Source: Paraktedonobacter sp039923935 (lineage in GTDB: Bacteria > Chloroflexota > Ktedonobacteria > Ktedonobacterales > Ktedonobacteraceae). From it: a stretch of DNA of 8,578 bases. The DNA lies in the NCBI GenBank assembly GCA_039923935.1, contig JBDTBU010000335.1:1-8578 (forward strand), in the 5' to 3' direction. The notes below the pieces were generated by a model. The model did no database searches. It saw nothing but the letters and a program-made list of their open reading frames with translations, and had not been told where the DNA came from. Positions 7,901 through 8,578 of this stretch are shown here, piece after piece (the stretch's first letter is position 1; every line of letters begins with the position of its first letter). Both the position numbers and the translations under genes were made by a program.

Positions 7901-8578
7901 GAGATTTTGGATATTTAAGAGATTTGAGAAATTTTAGAGACTTGAGAAACCTGAGAGATTTAAGAAATTTTAGGTATTTAAGAAATTTTAGATACTTAAG
8001 AGACTTTGGAGATCTGAGAGACTTAAGAGACCTAAGAGACCTGAGAGATTTTGGAGATTTTGGAGATTCGAGAAACTTTAGAGACTTGAGAAACTTTAGA
8101 TACCTAAGAGACTTAAGAGATTTGAGGTATTTAAGGTATTTTGGTGATTTAAGCAATTTAATAGATTTATTACTTAAAAAGGAGATTATAGAGAAGGCAT
8201 ACAAAGCATTGCCTTCCGCTGGACAAACACAAAAGATCGATTTATTAATTATTATGCAGGGGCGTATGCAGCATTTCCAAATAGAAGAGCAAAGTAGGCC
8301 AGAGGTAAAAGAGGAGACACGGCAGTTAGCTGACGCAGCGCTTCGTGAACTAGCGAGGGCAGACAATAGTGAGGAGGTACGCGAAGCAGTGCTGGATCTG
8401 CTGCGCTATCTACCCGCACGCACAACTGCCGAGATTGTTCTGATCCAGCAAATTGTACACGGGACACAGGATGAACAAGTACAGGATGCCTGTGCTGATG
8501 CATTAGAGCACGCGCAACCGCTCGACGATGCAGCGTGGAGGGCGATAGAGCAAGGGAAAGCATCGCCTGTGGCAGCCG
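4999..8578 (+). CDS. Membrane-anchored NACHT-type STAND NTPase with tripeptide-repeat and HEAT-like C-terminus (3' end beyond window)
   Basis: An uninterrupted frame runs from ATG 4999 (GAGG 7 nt upstream) for 1193 codons to the edge. Two hydrophobic segments (about 28-48 and 64-88) predict a membrane anchor. Residues 103-141 (YLKEV..., VNLAEIFIAPQF) resemble the pre-NACHT segment of many bacterial NACHT proteins. The ATPase follows: Walker A GYPGMGKST (212-220), Walker B with the NACHT signature LVMLDGLDE (303-311), sensor-1 FLITSR (337-342), LAELDDKQIKAFLPRW (359-374), ENPLLLTLM (422-430), then a winged-helix region ending FMHRTFQEYFAARF (543-556). Residues 560-955 look helical and are not recognised. 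Next come 28 [L/F][R/G][D/N/Y] tripeptides (967-1050) and HEAT-like helices (about 1105-1193, e.g. VREAVLDLL). STAND NTPases switch from an ADP-bound monomer to an ATP-bound oligomer when a C-terminal sensor binds a trigger. Bacterial NACHT proteins include anti-phage systems, so immune signalling at the membrane is plausible but inferred. Gene boundaries on the right are unknown. Confidence 0.92.
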   Translation, partial: MAETSPVQLTKVPGWLVWLCRWIWGKRTILFSTISSLIVAEIGGLLLVDSTSIHTLLLVQLFTGWNFVITFSSFVLLALLVGVCGLVARLDVPLSERELRRSYLKEVAYDTTLTTLKGVPQGPELIAPSVNLAEIFIAPQFRPNRPLVDYPISEQELAHLTDNSTYTPDQERILYDAEKSWQHQLQMGKSKRVSLADVWQRLHKEGAAVIQGYPGMGKSTLMERLTLHFATRSLGQLDPTMLEQDLLTPPLLPILLRLGKYATARTETAGLALDAYLASVLEQKHLAGLMTFIERALHDGSCLVMLDGLDEVSEPSMREQVQEQIKAFISEYASNRFLITSRVAGYDQAAFPAYPHFTLAELDDKQIKAFLPRWCRATIQQDRGISAQSTKQDANIERDVEQCVSDLQAAFNESSAVHELAENPLLLTLMLVMQQNSIALPRQRMELYDVVTRTLLEHRNRARHLPIVPEAQAIQRLGPLAFQMQEENNSFARRREVERVLLKAIRQEGGNAEEAQAEMERFLQQIRERGGLFVSRVGDYFGFMHRTFQEYFAARFILNQIKTAPTAWIETLVERACRQDGLWREPFLLAVAYQTGSGRDEGIANEIIRALLKRATDSFEQKLYNTLLAVTAMREAREPEIEASLRQQTVERLLDCYEQAQYTRNFAACQQIEQALQKWLLSLPRTTYGRPPLLMVISQAIGHTQNLAYQRATLTLLAMIAPRLETCSKVVFETLIPPLLALTGLPEVGPHKPNNTIASATHFDIADLALTTLSFLGKCGPAGLYLQTVKDYFDTQPEQLRLLARCSLACGTLITPVMVPFSTENYILYESAIGEWIHLRDRYQGKLTEPNIDACRDIHQQLLACAEEVSYPTSLYLLTMLQRTSEQAGQEWSRVWRTYLLEQLNTGNYISYQETALLWNTLFPAPQLQPLTEQILHHYNAVPGIRQQYSQRMLSSLTRDLEDLIGLRDFGYLRDLRNFRDLRNLRDLRNFRYLRNFRYLRDFGDLRDLRDLRDLRDFGDFGDSRNFRDLRNFRYLRDLRDLRYLRYFGDLSNLIDLLLKKEIIEKAYKALPSAGQTQKIDLLIIMQGRMQHFQIEEQSRPEVKEETRQLADAALRELARADNSEEVREAVLDLLRYLPARTTAEIVLIQQIVHGTQDEQVQDACADALEHAQPLDDAAWRAIEQGKASPVAA
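7897..8148 (+). repeat. 28 perfect tandem 9-nt/tripeptide units, [L/F]-[R/G]-[D/N/Y]
   Basis: Residues 967-1050 of the NACHT protein form 28 consecutive in-register tripeptides. Position 1 is Leu (17), Phe (10) or Ser (1). Position 2 is Arg (23) or Gly (5), with Gly only after Phe. Position 3 is Asp (16), Asn (6) or Tyr (6). Degenerate units flank both ends (LED, LIG before; LSN, LID after). All 23 arginines use AGA or AGG, whereas the rest of the gene mostly uses CGN. GC falls to about 27% in 7921-7980 against about 57% in 7741-7800. Leu, Asp and Asn codons vary synonymously between units, so the DNA copies are not identical. The unit lacks the 20-29 residue period of leucine-rich repeats and the five-residue period of pentapeptide repeats. 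Confidence 0.95.

Noticed and set aside
7897..8148. Possible CRISPR array or microsatellite.
   Set aside because: The unit is 9 nt with no spacers, stays in frame with a long gene, and copies differ mostly at synonymous positions.
7897..8148. Leucine-rich repeat domain of the NLR type.
   Set aside because: There is no 20-29 residue period and no LxxLxLxxN/C consensus; the period is exactly three residues.
7848..8366. Minus-strand open frame of 172 codons rich in Ser-Leu-Lys triplets, antisense to the tripeptide repeat.
   Set aside because: It is a by-product of the 9-nt period on the sense strand, which keeps antisense frames open. It has low-complexity composition, no ribosome site that I can see, and overlaps a well-supported gene.

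Overview
The window reads as bacterial chromosome of moderate GC content, with single-gene transcription units in mixed orientation. The gene set fits a large-genome Chloroflexota bacterium of the Ktedonobacteria type: a big NACHT-type STAND NTPase, a GAF-only protein, a DUF711 protein, an SMP-30/gluconolactonase and a Dna2-like nuclease. That taxonomic guess is inference from gene content only; no rRNA or other marker is present.

Layout, left to right. (1) The N-terminal part of a Dna2/Cas4-like Fe-S nuclease gene runs off the left edge on the minus strand (1-489). (2) Divergent from it is a small lipoprotein of unknown function (661-1374, +). (3) A complete DUF711/UPF0210 gene follows (1461-2645, +) with its own -10 box. 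(4) It converges on a GAF-domain gene (2730-3341, -). The short gap between them holds two interleaved 12-bp or longer inverted repeats in A-B-A'-B' order. (5) A lone tRNA-Val(GAC) gene (3626-3699, -) has a near-consensus sigma-70 promoter. (6) A complete SMP-30-type lactonase gene follows (3879-4754, -). (7) Divergent from it, across an AT-rich gap with a second, shorter A-B-A'-B' inverted repeat, a very large open frame starts at 4999 and runs off the right edge without a stop (at least 1193 codons). It encodes a membrane-anchored NACHT STAND NTPase.

The most striking element is inside the NACHT gene: 28 uninterrupted tripeptide units of pattern [L/F]-[R/G]-[D/N/Y] (residues 967-1050, nt 7897-8148). 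They form an AT-rich, AGA-codon-rich island inside a helical C-terminal region that ends in HEAT-like repeats. The full architecture is two N-terminal membrane helices, NACHT ATPase, long helical region, tripeptide repeat, then HEAT-like segment. It resembles bacterial immune or signalling STAND proteins, in which a C-terminal sensor triggers oligomerisation and an N-terminal effector acts, here possibly at the membrane. A defence role is inference.

No CRISPR array, transposase, integrase or rRNA gene was seen. The genes do not form an evident shared pathway. Apart from the two convergent or divergent gaps, they look independently transcribed.
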